64,000 nucleotides of DNA from Adiantum capillus-veneris (lineage: Eukaryota; Streptophyta; Polypodiopsida; Polypodiales; Pteridaceae). The notes under the pieces were generated by a model, which saw only the letters and a list, made by a program, of their open reading frames with translations, was not told the DNA's origin and did no database searches. This document shows, in pieces, positions 22,901 through 35,125 of the stretch (positions are counted from its first letter, which is position 1; each line of letters begins with the position of its first letter). The stretch covers positions 71,898,435 to 71,962,434 of the forward strand of contig CM043950.1 in NCBI GenBank assembly GCA_014529385.2, in the 5' to 3' direction. A program made the translations under genes and the position numbers.

Positions 22901-23023
22901 CTTTCCTAAGGAGTCTTGATTTTGATGAAAATAAAAGGTCCGTTTTGACACCAACTCCCAACCGTTAATAGAGTGTGAACACTTGTAATTACACGCGCAC
23001 TTCCAAGAAGTTATTGTGCCCAT
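19908..23023 (-). pseudogene. tnp2-like CACTA transposase, 5' and central part, broken
   Basis: Exon A runs from ATG 23023 (MGTITSWKCACNYKC) to 21641, exactly 461 codons, with Cys clusters (CEKCRVC; CSTPGCKKSYTTF; CSECKEEIECEKRLC). A GT-AG intron (21640-21556, phase 0) leads to exon B from 21555 (GDPRNIALLLHWDGFQT). Exon B has the blocks GSFLKPLVDELESLY, MMVTGDHPAQCKIGLFKNGG, FCRRDK and YGFDPSLDLVFDVMHTLSL, the last resembling the D..MH block of tnp2-type transposases. One extra base near 20840 shifts the frame, then reading continues (VDGIPHEMQTLGILLVDIAH) to a stop at 20103-20105 caused by a local duplication. The gene then enters the chromovirus insertion and resumes at 11019. It would have cut and rejoined element ends in the nucleus. 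Frameshift, duplication and insertion make it dead. Confidence 0.75.
20001..20105. repeat. Local 42-bp duplication inside the transposase exon
   Basis: CTTCCATTAGTAGCTTAGCC... at 20001-20042 recurs at 20064-20105 with a 21-bp spacer, an offset of 63 bp. The frame is kept, but stops appear in the duplicated part (TAA at 20103-20105 and a TGA about 50 bp further along the minus strand). Confidence 0.85.
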
Positions 23024-23178
23024 GACTGCAGACCAAATATAAATATACGTGTGAACTTTTGTACAAATCAAAGAACGTACAACATAAACACCTTTAAATG
23101 AGTACATTAGTGATCAAATATTATTAAGAGATGCTGAAATAGTCATCCATTTTGCAAGGAGAGTACATAGTAAACTTA

Positions 23179-23613
23179 ATAAGGTGGTTGTGCAGTGGGA
23201 TATGGTGGAGGCAGTCGATACAAAATAATTTTTCTTCTAGGAATAATATGTCCTATCACTTTCGCTCTGTCCATCAAGGTGACCATAGACATGGTCTCCT
23301 CGTTTGAGCGGTATACTACCTTGTAGCGGTCAACAAGTCCTAGCTTCCTCTTGAGAGTCAAAAGCTTTACATTTACATCCCATGCCATTACATCGTCAAT
23401 GAAAATGGTTAAAACATTCCATTTTCTCCCAGACCTTCCAAACAATAGATATTGGTCTTCTGGCCAAGCACTATCCTGCCCAAACTCATGAAATAAGATT
23501 TGTGACTGCAAGTCTACAAATTCTCTGCGTTTATCTATAGGATATTCTCGCACTTCACTTATACTTTCACTATCAATGTCATCACATAGTGTTTGCTCAC
23601 TTTGACCAGCCAT
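23179..23613 (-). CDS. Small open frame upstream of the transposase, function unknown
   Basis: 145 codons from ATG 23613 (MAGQSEQTLCDDIDSESI), stop at 23176. It has an acidic N-terminus and a later stretch DRYKVVYRSNEETMSMVTL, with a Pro/Tyr-rich end. It lies 153 bp upstream of the transposase start on the same strand, and a good acceptor (TCTGCAG, about 23025) precedes that ATG. It could therefore be a 5' exon spliced to the transposase or a separate small protein. No domain recognised. Confidence 0.4.
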
Positions 23614-23714
23614 CTGTTGTGGATACCACAAGCAACACTGGCTAGTCAGAGTGACACCCCTTTCAACTTGAAAGCTTAATCTTACCCCTCTCAATTTACA
23701 ATTCACATTGAATA

Positions 23715-24900
23715 ATTCACATCAAGCTATATTCTCAAGACCTAATGTAAGCTAAATACAGCTAGACATGAATACTACTACAAACCTACAAAGCAGAGGC
23801 TTAAAATAATCAAAGAAGTACAATGTAAAATGAATATATTTTTGTAGCAAATACAACTCTTTAGGGTCGTTAGGGAAGACCCTTTAGGGTCATTAGGGAA
23901 GACCCTTTAGGGTCTCGCGCTACAAACAAGAGTACAAACAAAGACTCTAGAGTGCAATGCTAAATTGAATTGATAAATTTATACCATTCCCAACTATGGC
24001 ACCAACCACCATTTCCAAATGAACTTTCAATACCAATAGCATTTACATTCCAATTCTAATTTCAATACCAGCAGCATTTACATTCCCTCAATACAATCGT
24101 AAATGCAAATAAAAGGTGCACACTTTGTAGAATATTGTGATAAAGGCTTCATTTTTTTGACATAAAAACCGACATGATTCGATGCTTGAAATTACCAATT
24201 TGTGCCATTCCTCTGTTTGGCTAAGAAATGTATTTTCTTTGGTGGAAATTTACAAAGTAATGGAAACTTGTTAAGGCGGCACTGATCCAGAGACGATGCT
24301 TAGCTTCCAATTCGGTCCGCCACCAATTGCGCCGCACAACTAATCGAAGACGCGCACGTCCAAAGGCTTGCAAGAGGAATTCGTTCAGCTAGCTGCTGCA
24401 AAAGGCGGTCATAGCTGATGTTTTAGGGCGGCAAACCACCGTATAACTCTTTGCAACTTCGCGCGGACAAGCTGACGAGCTGTACGGCCTTCTTTGATTT
24501 GATGTCGCAGGAATAACCTCCTACAGACGATTTATATTGCAGTCGAATGCAGTATCCAGCTAATTAGCTAGCAAGAGCTTACAGCAGGTGGGCACGCAGC
24601 TTTATATTATGCAGCTCATATGATCATGAGTCGGGCCCTGTGCAGCGGCGCGCAGCTGGATTTTGGACGCTCAGCTGCTGCTTGTAGAGGGCGCTCTTAG
24701 CAGATGTTTCAAAGAAGCGAACCACTATACTCTTTGCAGCTTCGCACGGACCACCTGACGATTACGGCCTTCTTTGATTTGACGTTACGGGAATAACCTT
24801 GTAGAGAGGAGATAATATATTGCAGTTCAATATAGATAAATAGCTAGGAAGTGAATATTAAAAGGTAGCTTATTAATACAACATGTAGTGGGCACGCAAG
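23715..24900. other. Non-coding region with short and long diverged repeats
   Basis: No gene. A 24-bp tandem repeat containing TTTAGGG lies at about 23860-23915. A roughly 35-bp phrase ending AGCATTTACATTCC occurs twice near 24040-24085. A diverged duplication covers 24395-24560 and 24665-24840. Confidence 0.6.
24395..24840. repeat. Diverged direct duplication, unit about 270 bp
   Basis: Both halves carry AGCTGCTGC, then ACTCTTTGCA(A/G)CTTCGC, then CGGCCTTCTTTGATTTGA and GGAATAACC, in the same order and direction. Confidence 0.7.
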
Positions 24901-25047
24901 TCGGGCTGCACTGTAGCGCTAGCTAGCGGTTTGATTGAGCGAGAAGCAGCACGCGATCTTAGCAAAGGCAGTAGGAGGAGCTACGAAAGGGGGGTCCTCG
25001 GAGATGGTGTGGAGAGTGCACGTGGGCTTCCAAGAGCGGCAAGGGGT

Positions 25048-25170
25048 GCCAACCTTTGGGGCCAATATGGTGTCATTGTTTACAGGTTTTCTCAAGTGCA
25101 GTAAGAGTAAAGAAATACCACAAGAGGTGCCAACATTTGGAGCCAACAGGGTGTCATTGTTTACTTGACA
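25048..25170. repeat. Short diverged tandem repeat
   Basis: GGTGCCAAC(C/A)TTTGG is followed by GTGTCATTGTTTAC at about 25048-25084 and again at about 25127-25165. Confidence 0.7.
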
Positions 25171-25793
25171 CAAGCGAGGGTGATGTAAAGGCTTACAAGA
25201 AAGGAGTGACAGCCAACACAACAGACGGCAGGTGCTACGAGCAACAAAGGGAAGGCAGGGCAGGGGCAGTCAAGGCTATGTCGGTCAGACAATGCTAGCT
25301 GGCCAGGATGGGGTAGCAACAGGTTGAGCAGCTTGTATAAAGCTGAACAAATATGCCTGCCTTCACATAGTGTCTCTCTCATGAGTCCGTCCTATTTTAG
25401 TAGCCACTTCTCTTATTTGCGTTTTTCTCTCTTTGTTGCCCTCCTCTTGGTGTCATATTTCCTTATTGCACTCCACACTTTGACACAAAAATATTTGGCA
25501 AGTTGCGCACAATTCCATAGTGTGGACCATTTTATTTGTGGACGGTGGTCTAAACCTGTCTGAGCCAGAGTCCATGACACATGGAGAACACGTGCTTTCT
25601 ATTAGGATGGATAAGCTAACGTTTTTGGATTTATGTTCTAGCCAATTGTGTCATATTGTAGCTTTGCAACAAGCACACAAGCTTTACAAATAGAAGGATA
25701 CTGATCTGATGCAGCATTTGCTCAGAGTAATGTAGAACCTATTGACATGCATGAATGCAAGAAAAAAATGACTTGAAAAACAGACTCTGTAGA

Positions 25794-25936
<143 letters not shown>

Positions 25937-26595
25937 GTGAGTGAGAGTGACTATGCGTCAAAAAACTTACTGCTGGAAATTTGTTGCAGATCGAGTGGGG
26001 ACGACGTGGGCTTGCAGAACGTCGCTTTTGGGATTCTTTTATCTGGTGAACCTATGTTGGCGTAATCATCTTCCAGTGGATGTACTCGTTATTGCTGCAC
26101 AAAGCAAACAACATTAGCCTGTTTTACTTGGTCACGTCTTGAGAACTCAGACAAGTCTAGTTTTGCAAACTCGAACTGGTCTGACCATATATAGGTCCTG
26201 GCAACAGAAAGCTTCTAGGTGTGGTGTTCAAGTGATCAGCCCTGCCGACGTTCTGGATATGCACTTGGAGACTGCAACGAGGCAATTATAGAAACACAGC
26301 CATGTGTTTCCATGGACAATGGAAGTAGTTATTGCTTAACAACATACACTGTGTGTCAGAACTTGCGAAGATGGTGTATTTGCGAAGAACTTGCGAATTT
26401 GCAACTCGTGGTCGGCTGGGAGGGCAGCGAATGAGAAGGGAGCTTGAGCAGCAGCTCGCACGGCTAGCTGTCGATTGGCGCGGTGCAGCTCGACTGCTAA
26501 ATGCAGGGCGCCATGGATGCAGCTAGCTTCGCAAGTTGCAATTAGCAAAGCGGTGAGGTTTCCCGCGTGAAAGATGTGCTGGCGATAGCGATAGG

Positions 26596-26776
<181 letters not shown>

Positions 26777-26779
26777 ATG

Positions 26780-28370
26780 AATGAAATGAAATAAAATGTT
26801 AATACAGCTGGCCTCTTCAAAAGGTCCTTTTTTCAATATTGATGGATCTAATCCAATGCCTTGGTATAAAAAAAACTGACATAAAGTGAGACTAAAATCA
26901 TCATCATCAATGCCCGAGGACACCGGCATGGGTCAATGTCCGCCAATGCAAATAGTCGTACTGAGCGTCTCCCATATATGTCGTTCTAGAATTGTCATGA
27001 TCCTCTATGGAGCCTCCATTGATGTTGTGGTCTCCCTCGTAGACATAGGAATCGAGCTCTCTAAGCTCAATGGCTCAATCAACTAATATACCTCTGGTAT
27101 AAGTTCGCTCTGAAGTGCTCTAAAGGAATCAGTGATCTCCCTCTATTCAAGATGTAAACTACCACTCAATTCAGGTGTGAACATGGGCCTTCTCCTACGA
27201 AAGGGTGCATTCACCTCTTCGAGCTGTGATCTTACACTTTGGGGCTTGTCAGAGTTGGGTAACTATGGTACACAATTATGATCTTGGATACAACCCACAC
27301 ATGAGCTAGGCACGAAGATGGATTTCTATATAACGCGTCTTCTCCAGCTTGCGAAGGACGACGTTGTGACAAGACACCAGCTTCGATACAACGGAGTACC
27401 AACAGAGGCCAGGACACGTCCCGTTAACTATAAGATATGAGGCCGCTTCCATTGCTTGTTCAGAGAGGGATTTGGACCACTCTCTAGAGTCATGGGGAAT
27501 GAGGACCAGAGATAATAATCGATGCCTGGGAATTTTTTTTTCTCGAGCTGCGCACGCACAGAAAGAGCCTGACAAGAGGAGAAGCTAGTGAGTGTCAAGG
27601 CGGATCACAGACTTCTTTAGAGCGGGCACTAAACCATCGGAGCAGCTACTACCACAGCAGATCCCACATTCTCCTCACACCAGAGGCACATTGATCAACC
27701 AAGCGACAGAGCTAGGATTAAGATCCAGACGCCCACGACTGGCAGAGGACTACACAGCATCGAGGGAGGCCGCATCAAAGAATCAAGATCACTATGGCTC
27801 GACATGCACGACGCCCGATTATACTATTGACCATGGAGGAGGTTGATGAGATATCTGAGTGAAATATTTGAGCTTTGGGAGTGCTATCATGTCGGCAAGC
27901 ATCTGAAGTACTGTCCAGCTTGATGATCTATGAAATATTACCATGGTTTGAAAGATCTTTGATACTCCTTTCTGGGTCTGTCCGGCTTGCTGCTATGCGG
28001 GCATACTACGCGGAATGAAAATGGTGTGAATCTTGAGAATTAGGCATGGGACCTGTTGTATATCATTTCCATGAACATTGAAGGATGGTTGAGGGCACAG
28101 GGTTGTTGAATCTCCATGTGCTATACTTGGAGCGGCATAATGCTGATCATAACTAGTTGCACTTGCAGAAACAAGCTGAGTAAGGTAGTTGAAGTTGGAC
28201 ATACTATTCATCTAGCCATTGGGTCTTGTTGCACACAAAGCTGCTATGATTGCTACACGGGGAAGGCACAGAGGCTTCACTGCAAAAGAAAGTCGATGCC
28301 AATATGCCGATGAGGCAAACAGTGACATTGTCGACCTTCTATTGCTAGAATGAATAGGGAGGAGCTTTGG
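26780..28370 (-). other. Degenerate coding-like fragments of unknown origin
   Basis: Minus-strand stretches look like eroded exons: PSFNVHGNDIQQVPCLILK (about 28085), MLADMIALPKLKYFTQISH (about 27890), QLEEVNAPFRRRRPMFTPEL (about 27220) and SSGIDDDDFSLTLCQFFL (about 26920), separated by stops. I recognise no family. They lie inside the CACTA-like element near the PPR fragments and may be captured host sequence; the evidence is weak. Confidence 0.3.
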
Positions 28371-28379
28371 CCTAGAGAC

Positions 28380-29090
28380 TCTATGCTGCTGAAGAATGCG
28401 CTCACCATGTCAACGAGGTAGTCTTTTCTTCATGGCTCTTTGCTTTCATGTGAACATGTATAAGGTGCCAGTACAATAGCCAGTTGGGCACATGCAGCAA
28501 TTAATGCATTCCAAGAGGTGACACTCCAAGCACTTTTTGTGCTTTCTCAAGCGCACCACATTAAGCATACATATCGACCAAGACGGTGCAAGGCCCGACA
28601 TCTTTTATCTTGCAAAGAGCCACATGCCTTCAAGATGCATGCGTAGGTGATTGCATCGAAACATAGGCCCTCGCTTCGCATCTGCTGACATTGTGAATAG
28701 AACACCTGATAGGGAGCATGATAGATTTGAAAGTCGTCAACGCCTGTGATCGATGTGTGACTAAAAAATCTTGCAACATGTGATGCTTGTGTAGGTGATT
28801 GCATCTATGCATGCATAGGTGATTGCAACATGAGAGAGGCCCTCACCTTGCATCTAAATTTTGACTGCAACGATTAGAAAAGCGCGACAGAGCCACATGC
28901 CTTCTAGATGCCTGTGCGTAGGTGATTGCAGCTGGAGAGAGGCCCTCACTTTGCATTTGGATTTTGACTTCCAGGCCATAGCAGCTAATTAATCTCCTAA
29001 TAAGTTGCTTAAGCGTAGGGTAAATGCACACTATTTTGGAGCACAGAAGAAAAGCATAGAAAGAGAAGGGTAATCTGTAGACCCACATCC
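28380..29090 (-). pseudogene. Pentatricopeptide-repeat (PPR) gene fragments
   Basis: Three decayed copies of one PPR motif read on the minus strand: KIQMQSEGLSPAAITYA (about 28970), a stop-filled copy near 28850, and MRSEGLCFDAITYACILKAC (about 28690). Further on come a CALEKAQKVLG-like stretch and SWNALIAACAQLA (about 28510) after a frame change. ITYA.ILKAC and VSWNALIA are hallmark phrases of plant organelle PPR proteins, which bind organelle RNA. Too broken to be functional. Its place inside a CACTA-like element suggests a captured host gene piece. Confidence 0.7.
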
Positions 29091-29249
29091 AGCAATGCTT
29101 GTTACTTCCTTTAGTACTAGCTAGAAAAAAGTCACAGCCTCTTGTAGCAATTACTCCTGTGAATATGTGTGTGGAAATTATAACGTGCTGTGATGATGGC
29201 TTTGGTTGAAAGGAGGAGCGTCAAAAAGATGTTACTCGCTTTATAGCCT

Positions 29250-29291
<42 letters not shown>
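29250..29291. repeat. (CT)n microsatellite
   Basis: About 40 bp of CT repeats after an imperfect start. Confidence 0.95.
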
Positions 29292-29294
<3 letters not shown>

Positions 29295-29330
29295 CAGTGG
29301 CTAGAGACAAACCTGCAAACAAAGCTCCGA

Positions 29331-29568
29331 GCTAACAAAGTAATGAAGCTTTTGAATAATGCTTAGATCTTAATTTGAGTGTGACACAAAAAAGAACTAA
29401 TGGTTTAGTCCCCACATTTTTAAAGAGTAGCCACGTGGGTTAATGAGAGCGCAGTGCTGTGATTTTACCTTGTACGCTAACAAAGTAATGAATCTTTTGA
29501 ATAATGCTCTAGATCTTAATTTGAGCGTGACACAAAAATGAACTAATGGTTTAGTCCCCACATTTGTA
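29331..29568. repeat. Tandem duplication, 145-bp offset
   Basis: GCTAACAAAGTAATGAA begins at 29331 and again at 29476. Both copies continue through TTTTGAATAATGCT and AATGGTTTAGTCCCCACATTT with few changes. Confidence 0.85.
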
Positions 29569-29569
29569 G

Positions 29570-30511
29570 ACGAGGTCTAGATGAGTACCTTGAAGTTTGC
29601 ATGTACAATGGAGACTTGAGGTAGATCTACTTGTGCATCACATTGATGGAAAGAACCTCTAAAATATAATGTGGATGTGTGGAATAGCATGTCGAAAAGT
29701 GAAAGTATTTTTCAATGAACAAGAGAAACCTCATGAGCCACAATAACATCACAAACAACTTATTAAGGAGCCACAAACACAACACTAAGGTTGCTAAACC
29801 CAATAAAAAGGTGAAGTTGACCACATGCTATCGAAGTGTCTATTTGGTCAATAGAGAGTATCATCACAAGCTAGCAAGATGGAACAAATCATACCCATAT
29901 GGAGAAACCTCTTTCTCATTGTAGAAAATATTTAGTTAAATTCATCAGCGTCCTTGTGATCGTTTATGTACTCTCTCTTTCACCCTCAGTTTGATATAGA
30001 ACAGAGCTTGTTATGCTTACCATACTAATGTGTTGAAGCCTATGTACTTCTTGTGATAAAAGAAGGGATAAAGTTTGCAAAGTGTAACTCCAAATATTAG
30101 TAAGGATGTCTGGTATCTTGCATTTAGTAAATGAATAAAATGCTTTTGTGAATCCCTAACAAAGGGTTCAAATAACTAGCAATGACATTCGAATAGAAAA
30201 CATGATAGTTCATGTTTTTGTAATAGAAAAAATCAGCACTTGATAAGATCTTCTAGAGTCATAGCATTAAAATAATCCACTGTTTTTTTGCATGAATTAT
30301 TTAAGATATGTACTTGAAAAGGTGCAAATTATCTTGATGTTTTCTTCATGATTAATGGTGGTTTTTTTGTGTGTTTAGATAGTTTAACGTGTCAAATAAG
30401 AGTTACCTTGCAGGGACCCTTTTGAAAATGAAACCTAAATCGGTGTTCTAGTAACAATTTGGTGTTATTCAAAGGGTATGAGTATTCAAAGTAAGCCAAT
30501 AAAAGCTCAAA
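29570..30511. other. No supported gene
   Basis: AT-rich. The open frames 29627-29824 (minus) and 29715-29924 (plus) overlap and match nothing known to me. Confidence 0.5.
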
Positions 30512-30516
30512 GCTCA

Positions 30517-32106
30517 TGTCATAATAATCAATATCTAATTCTCCTAAATGATTTTCTCATATTAAACTGATCATTTAATGTGGGGAAGGCCAGGGGAGAA
30601 AAAGCTAGAATATTGGTTAAGCTAGCAGACCGGCCACAGTAGGGATCCAAAGGAGGGAAAATAGGGATCCAAAGGGGGGGCCATCTGCAAAAGAGCCATG
30701 TGCAACAATGGGCTGAAAAGACCCTAAGGTTCAGCCCATTAAGACTTCCAAAATGCTAAGGTTCCAAAATTCAAAGGTTGTGTCCAAAGGTCAACCCTAG
30801 GGAAAATTGGATGCTTTGTGTGTGCCCTAAAAGTCTTTGCACATCCCTACATGGGAGGGGGCGAGCCCTAAAGGTAGGGGATCAGAGAGAAAGCCACACA
30901 CACACACACACAGGCTCCCTTTACACAAAGGGAATGAGGGACACATGTCAGCTCCCTAGGCCAGATGCCCACAAGGTGTGCCCAATTTCTATTGGATGAC
31001 CCTTGAAGTGGACCAATGAGAATTAAGCTAGAGTAAATCTAGTTTAATTAATTTGAAAACATTTAATAAAAGAAACCAATGAGAATTAAGTCTCCTAGAA
31101 GACTATTGGGCAGTCTCCCAAGGGGTCCAATGAGCATTCAAGAGCCCCATGGCTTGCCTGATTCCTATTGGCCAGGAGGCAAAGGGGTCCAATGAGAGTT
31201 TAGTTTAATTATTTAATTACCTAAAGCTCTCACAAAAGGGGAAAGGGGGACACATGTCAGAAGGCTATCACTTATGCTGCTTAATTGTAATTGGCTTGAT
31301 TTGGGGACGGCCAATGAGGCTTCAGCAAGAGCAATTAGCAAGAGGGCTCGCCCAAGAGAGAGAGAGGGGGCTGATTTTTGCAAGGCATTATCACACACAC
31401 ACTCACACAAGCTCATGTGTGAAGAAAGAGAAGACTATCTCTTCCCAAGCTTTAATGGAGAACTCATCACCTACTCCAAGCTTGTGAGATAGAAGCCTAC
31501 ATCAACACTCTCTTGGCATGTGGATGCAAATCCAACCAAGAGCCAAGCTTCAATGCATGCTCATCTCCTCTACCAAGCTAATTACTAAGCTAAGCTATGC
31601 TACATATGAGTGATTATGTGAGGAGACGTACATCTTTCTCGTAAGATACTTCTTCTTCCTCTCAATCTACTCTCATACCCTGCTAGCTCTCACCATCTTT
31701 GAAGGTGTGTGAGGTCTTGGGTCTGAAACAGGGATAATTCAAGTTGTGTTTGTTAAGTGTTTTGCTTAGTGCATGAAGTTTCCATCTTCATTGCACTAGC
31801 TAGTCTTGAAGGAACACAAAGAATTGTATTGTACAATGTCTCTCTTGATGGGAGAAACCATAATACAAAGCTTTTTGGAGGGGGGACCGGCTCCATGAAA
31901 ATCCGGTCCTCAACTGTTGTCAATAGCTTAATTTCTCTCTCTTTTGAAAGTATTGTCGATGCTATCTAACTAGGTGTTATGCTTTTTGTTGCTCTCTCCA
32001 CCCAAGCACTCTTGTAATTCTCATTAGGAATCTATTCTAATGAAATGCCCACTATGTTCATGCTAATTTCCGCTACACATAAGTTATTAGGCCATTAAAT
32101 GTTACA
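30517..32106 (+). mobile_element. Solo LTR of the same chromovirus family, older
   Basis: 1,590 bp from TGTCATAATAATC to AAATGTTACA, alignable end to end with the LTRs at 11020 and 18318. It has many substitutions (for example GAAGGCCAGGGG for GAAGTGCCAAGGG, and a changed block at 31285-31440). A perfect 5-bp duplication GCTCA flanks it (30512-30516 and 32107-32111), so a full element inserted here and was reduced to one LTR by recombination between its LTRs. Confidence 0.95.
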
Positions 32107-32845
32107 GCTCAACTCTCATTTTTAAAAATGGGACTTGAATAAGTCCCAAAATTCCTAAATTGGTGTTATCAACTAAGCTTGTTGAAAACTTTGAAGAAAT
32201 CTAGGTTTTAAATATACCTCCACATTGATATTTTGACCTTGTATTCTAGCATAATCTGGAAGATGTAAATATTTTGATTTAATAAATTTATAACTTGATG
32301 CTAGTGGCCCAAGCTTGTGAAGAAGTTAATGAGACTTTTGAATAATCAACACAACGTGGACTGTACCTGTAGGGTATCCAACTTACATTTGAATTGGATG
32401 TTTTTTTCGTATAGATTGTGATCTAGTTTGTGTTAAGAATTGTATCATTAATATTATTTGGATGAATATAACATAAATTATTCAAAAAAATTACAATAAT
32501 CTCCATCATTCTGTAATATCTTTTCCTCTCTAAGGACAATGTGTGCAGTTGTGGTACTTGCATATCAATGATAGAGTGTGTGAGATGTAAAATGTTTTGA
32601 TCCCTTTCCTTTTATAGCTTCGTCTACAACTATGAGACTTTATTTTGTTTTCTTATTTGTATTAGTAACAAATATATCAATTAAGGAACTTATTGATATC
32701 GAACGAGTAACCATGATATTTCTCAATAATTAGTTGTTTAACTATGCTTAATGAATTTTTACTAAAATGAAATTAGGGGCAGACAAACTTACTACAATTA
32801 CTTGATCCATTGTAAGTGATAAATAACTAGATGAAACACCCTTTT
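32107..32845. other. No supported gene; right interior of the CACTA-like element
   Basis: AT-rich and without long open frames. I see no repeats until the subterminal motifs begin at 32846. Confidence 0.5.
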
Positions 32846-33070
32846 CTATATAGGAGTTTATAAACTACTAGATGAGGATGCCAAAGAGCTGGCTACTATA
32901 TAGGAGCTCATAACTTACTAGATGAACTTACTAGATAAGGACGTCCAAGAATAGGTTTCTATATAGGAGTTTATGACTTACTATATGAACTTACTAGATC
33001 AACATGTCCAAGAGCAAGTTGCTATATAGGAGTTTGTGATTTGCTAGATGAATTAGAAAATTGCTAGCTT
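32846..33070. repeat. Right subterminal repeats (four copies)
   Basis: CTATATAGGAG starts at 32846, 32896, 32959 and 33022, each followed by a TTATRACTTACTAGATGAA-like phrase; spacings are 50, 63 and 63 bp. The core matches the left subterminal repeats, tying the two ends to one element. Confidence 0.85.
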
Positions 33071-33134
33071 CGTTGCTAGATTAAATGTGAAAACTCCTAC
33101 TTGTAACTAGGAATTATTGAGCATGTACTCTAAC

Positions 33135-33168
33135 TTGCTATCTAGAAACACGTCCAAAGCTCCTTGTG
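33135..33168 (-). repeat. Right terminal inverted repeat
   Basis: The reverse complement begins CACAAGGAGCTTTGG and matches 30 of 34 bases of 8079-8112. AGT follows at 33169-33171. Confidence 0.85.
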
Positions 33169-33171
33169 AGT

Positions 33172-35076
33172 ACGTCTATGTAATTTTGGAAGCACAAGAG
33201 GAGAGAGAGATCGGCTGCATACGGATCAAGACCAGCGGCGCAGAGAGTCAAGGACTCGTATTGCAGCTGTGTAGGTACTGCGAGGAGCCAGTAGGGAGGA
33301 GGCTCTTTGTCGTGAGCAAGGAGGCCAGTGGAGTTACCTTGTCATGCACTGAAAGCAGTGAGAGGTAGGGAGAAGCGAGTGCAATGGCCGAGCAGGAGGA
33401 AGACAGCTCGGGGGAGGCAGGCGGAGGGTTGAGGACTGCATGCCGGCGCGTTTTGGGGGGGAGGGTGGCAGTATGCGGACACCTGCAAGTAGGTGCAGTA
33501 CCCACATGGAGCGCAGACCAGCGGAGGGGGTGTGGCGGTACCACAGAGAGGGGTGACTACAGGAGGGCGAGACGGGCCGCACAGAACAGAGGACGCAGTA
33601 GTTTGCTTCCAAGCCACCTCGCGCGTGCATCGCATCCAGGTCAGGCATTTGATTTGAAAGTTAAGCCGTGGGCGAATCTCTTGAAAAAATCAATTAATGA
33701 AAGGAGGCTAAACCCAAATATGTCCGCTCAATTTTGCAAAGCTGCTCAATTAAGGGGGATCTTAGGGGATCCCTTCACCGCTTTGAAGTGAAAACGCGAG
33801 GAGGTGTCACGTGGGGGACAGAGAAAAAGGGATGCCGCAGGAGAGAGAGAGAGAGAGAGATATATATTTTTCTCGGTGCAGTCTCCTGTTCTGGCAGGGA
33901 TTTAATCAATTTCCTCGTATTTGAATGCATGCTATAACAACGATGGGCCATGTCCAGCTTTGTGGAGCTTCACCTCCTTCGCACCCTTTCCCTGCGACAG
34001 CTTGGAATGATCCCGGATGCTTGTGCCAACTTCCTGGACGAGTTTAAGTCATGCACCATCGTACCGTCAGGCTTCTTCGAATCTTGTCTCCAACACTGCA
34101 TCCAGTTTCGAAGAACCCCCGATTGGAGTTTTGCTCCAGATGGTGTTCATGGTGACTGGTCCGCGGTGGTGTTCAAGGTGGTGTGCAAGCATGGCACGAG
34201 CAAGGGTAGGAGCAACGCTGTCAGGAGTCGGCAAGGCAGGGAGGCGGAGCAGAATCAGACTACAAAGGAGTGGTCTCCGAAGTACAGACGTTGATGGATG
34301 TCTCTCTCTCTCTTTCTCTCTTTTTTATCATGCGCAGGGTGAATGTCATTAGCCCAAGTGGGTAGCACCACATTTGTGATGCGAGGTTGTCATGGGTGGG
34401 ATTCAAGCATTTTTGTTTGCAATAGAGATGCAGCACCGGGTACCATGGAAGGGGGTAGTCCATGGAAAAATGGTGCAAGGGTGCAGTCGACGCAAGCACT
34501 GGTTCGAGAGTCGGAGGGGTGAGGGCGGAGGCAACGTGGCAACCAACAACGATTGAAGTTTTTGTTTCACGAAGACGAGGCAGAAGGAATCTTGTGTATT
34601 AATAAACTAATGAAATGCAAATCGACCCATTAATTTAGTGACCCGTAATATATAGGCAATCGAATTTCAAAGTGTGAAATGTACGTAAACAAGATAAAAT
34701 GTTTCCATCTACCATGAAAATAAAAAGGTCTCTACAAATATAATAGACCTAGAAGCTTTAACCGTTATTTATAAATAACAATTGAAATCGGGATGCATTG
34801 TGAATTCGTCAACGAAAATGCTCAATTCATAGGAAAATAAAGCTCAAAATGAAAATGTTGAACCAAAAACACTCATTTGTCAAAATTCACCAATGGATAT
34901 ATGTTAACATGTTGACAAGCGCAAAGCGCGACACGAACCCCGACGGCTTCAAAACGCCAAGATATTGATGCACACTGAGTCGACCACGATGAAACGAACA
35001 GGGAGAGGCACCACGTGATTTTAAACGGCTATGACGCAGACAATAGTGATTGGGAATAACACAAACTCTACACACC

Positions 35077-35125
<49 letters not shown>

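Noticed and set aside
23856-23915. Repeats containing TTTAGGG, the plant telomere motif
   Set aside because: Only about three copies embedded in a 24-bp unit, not a TTTAGGG array.
27592-27846. Frame beginning RRITDFFR, resembling a PCNA-interacting motif
   Set aside because: The frame opens with GTG right after a stop, has no ATG or domain and lies among decayed sequence; a short motif match is expected by chance.
33384-34352. Overlapping open frames on both strands, some above 100 codons
   Set aside because: GC-rich stretch with frames open in several phases at once, no domain, no consistent start.
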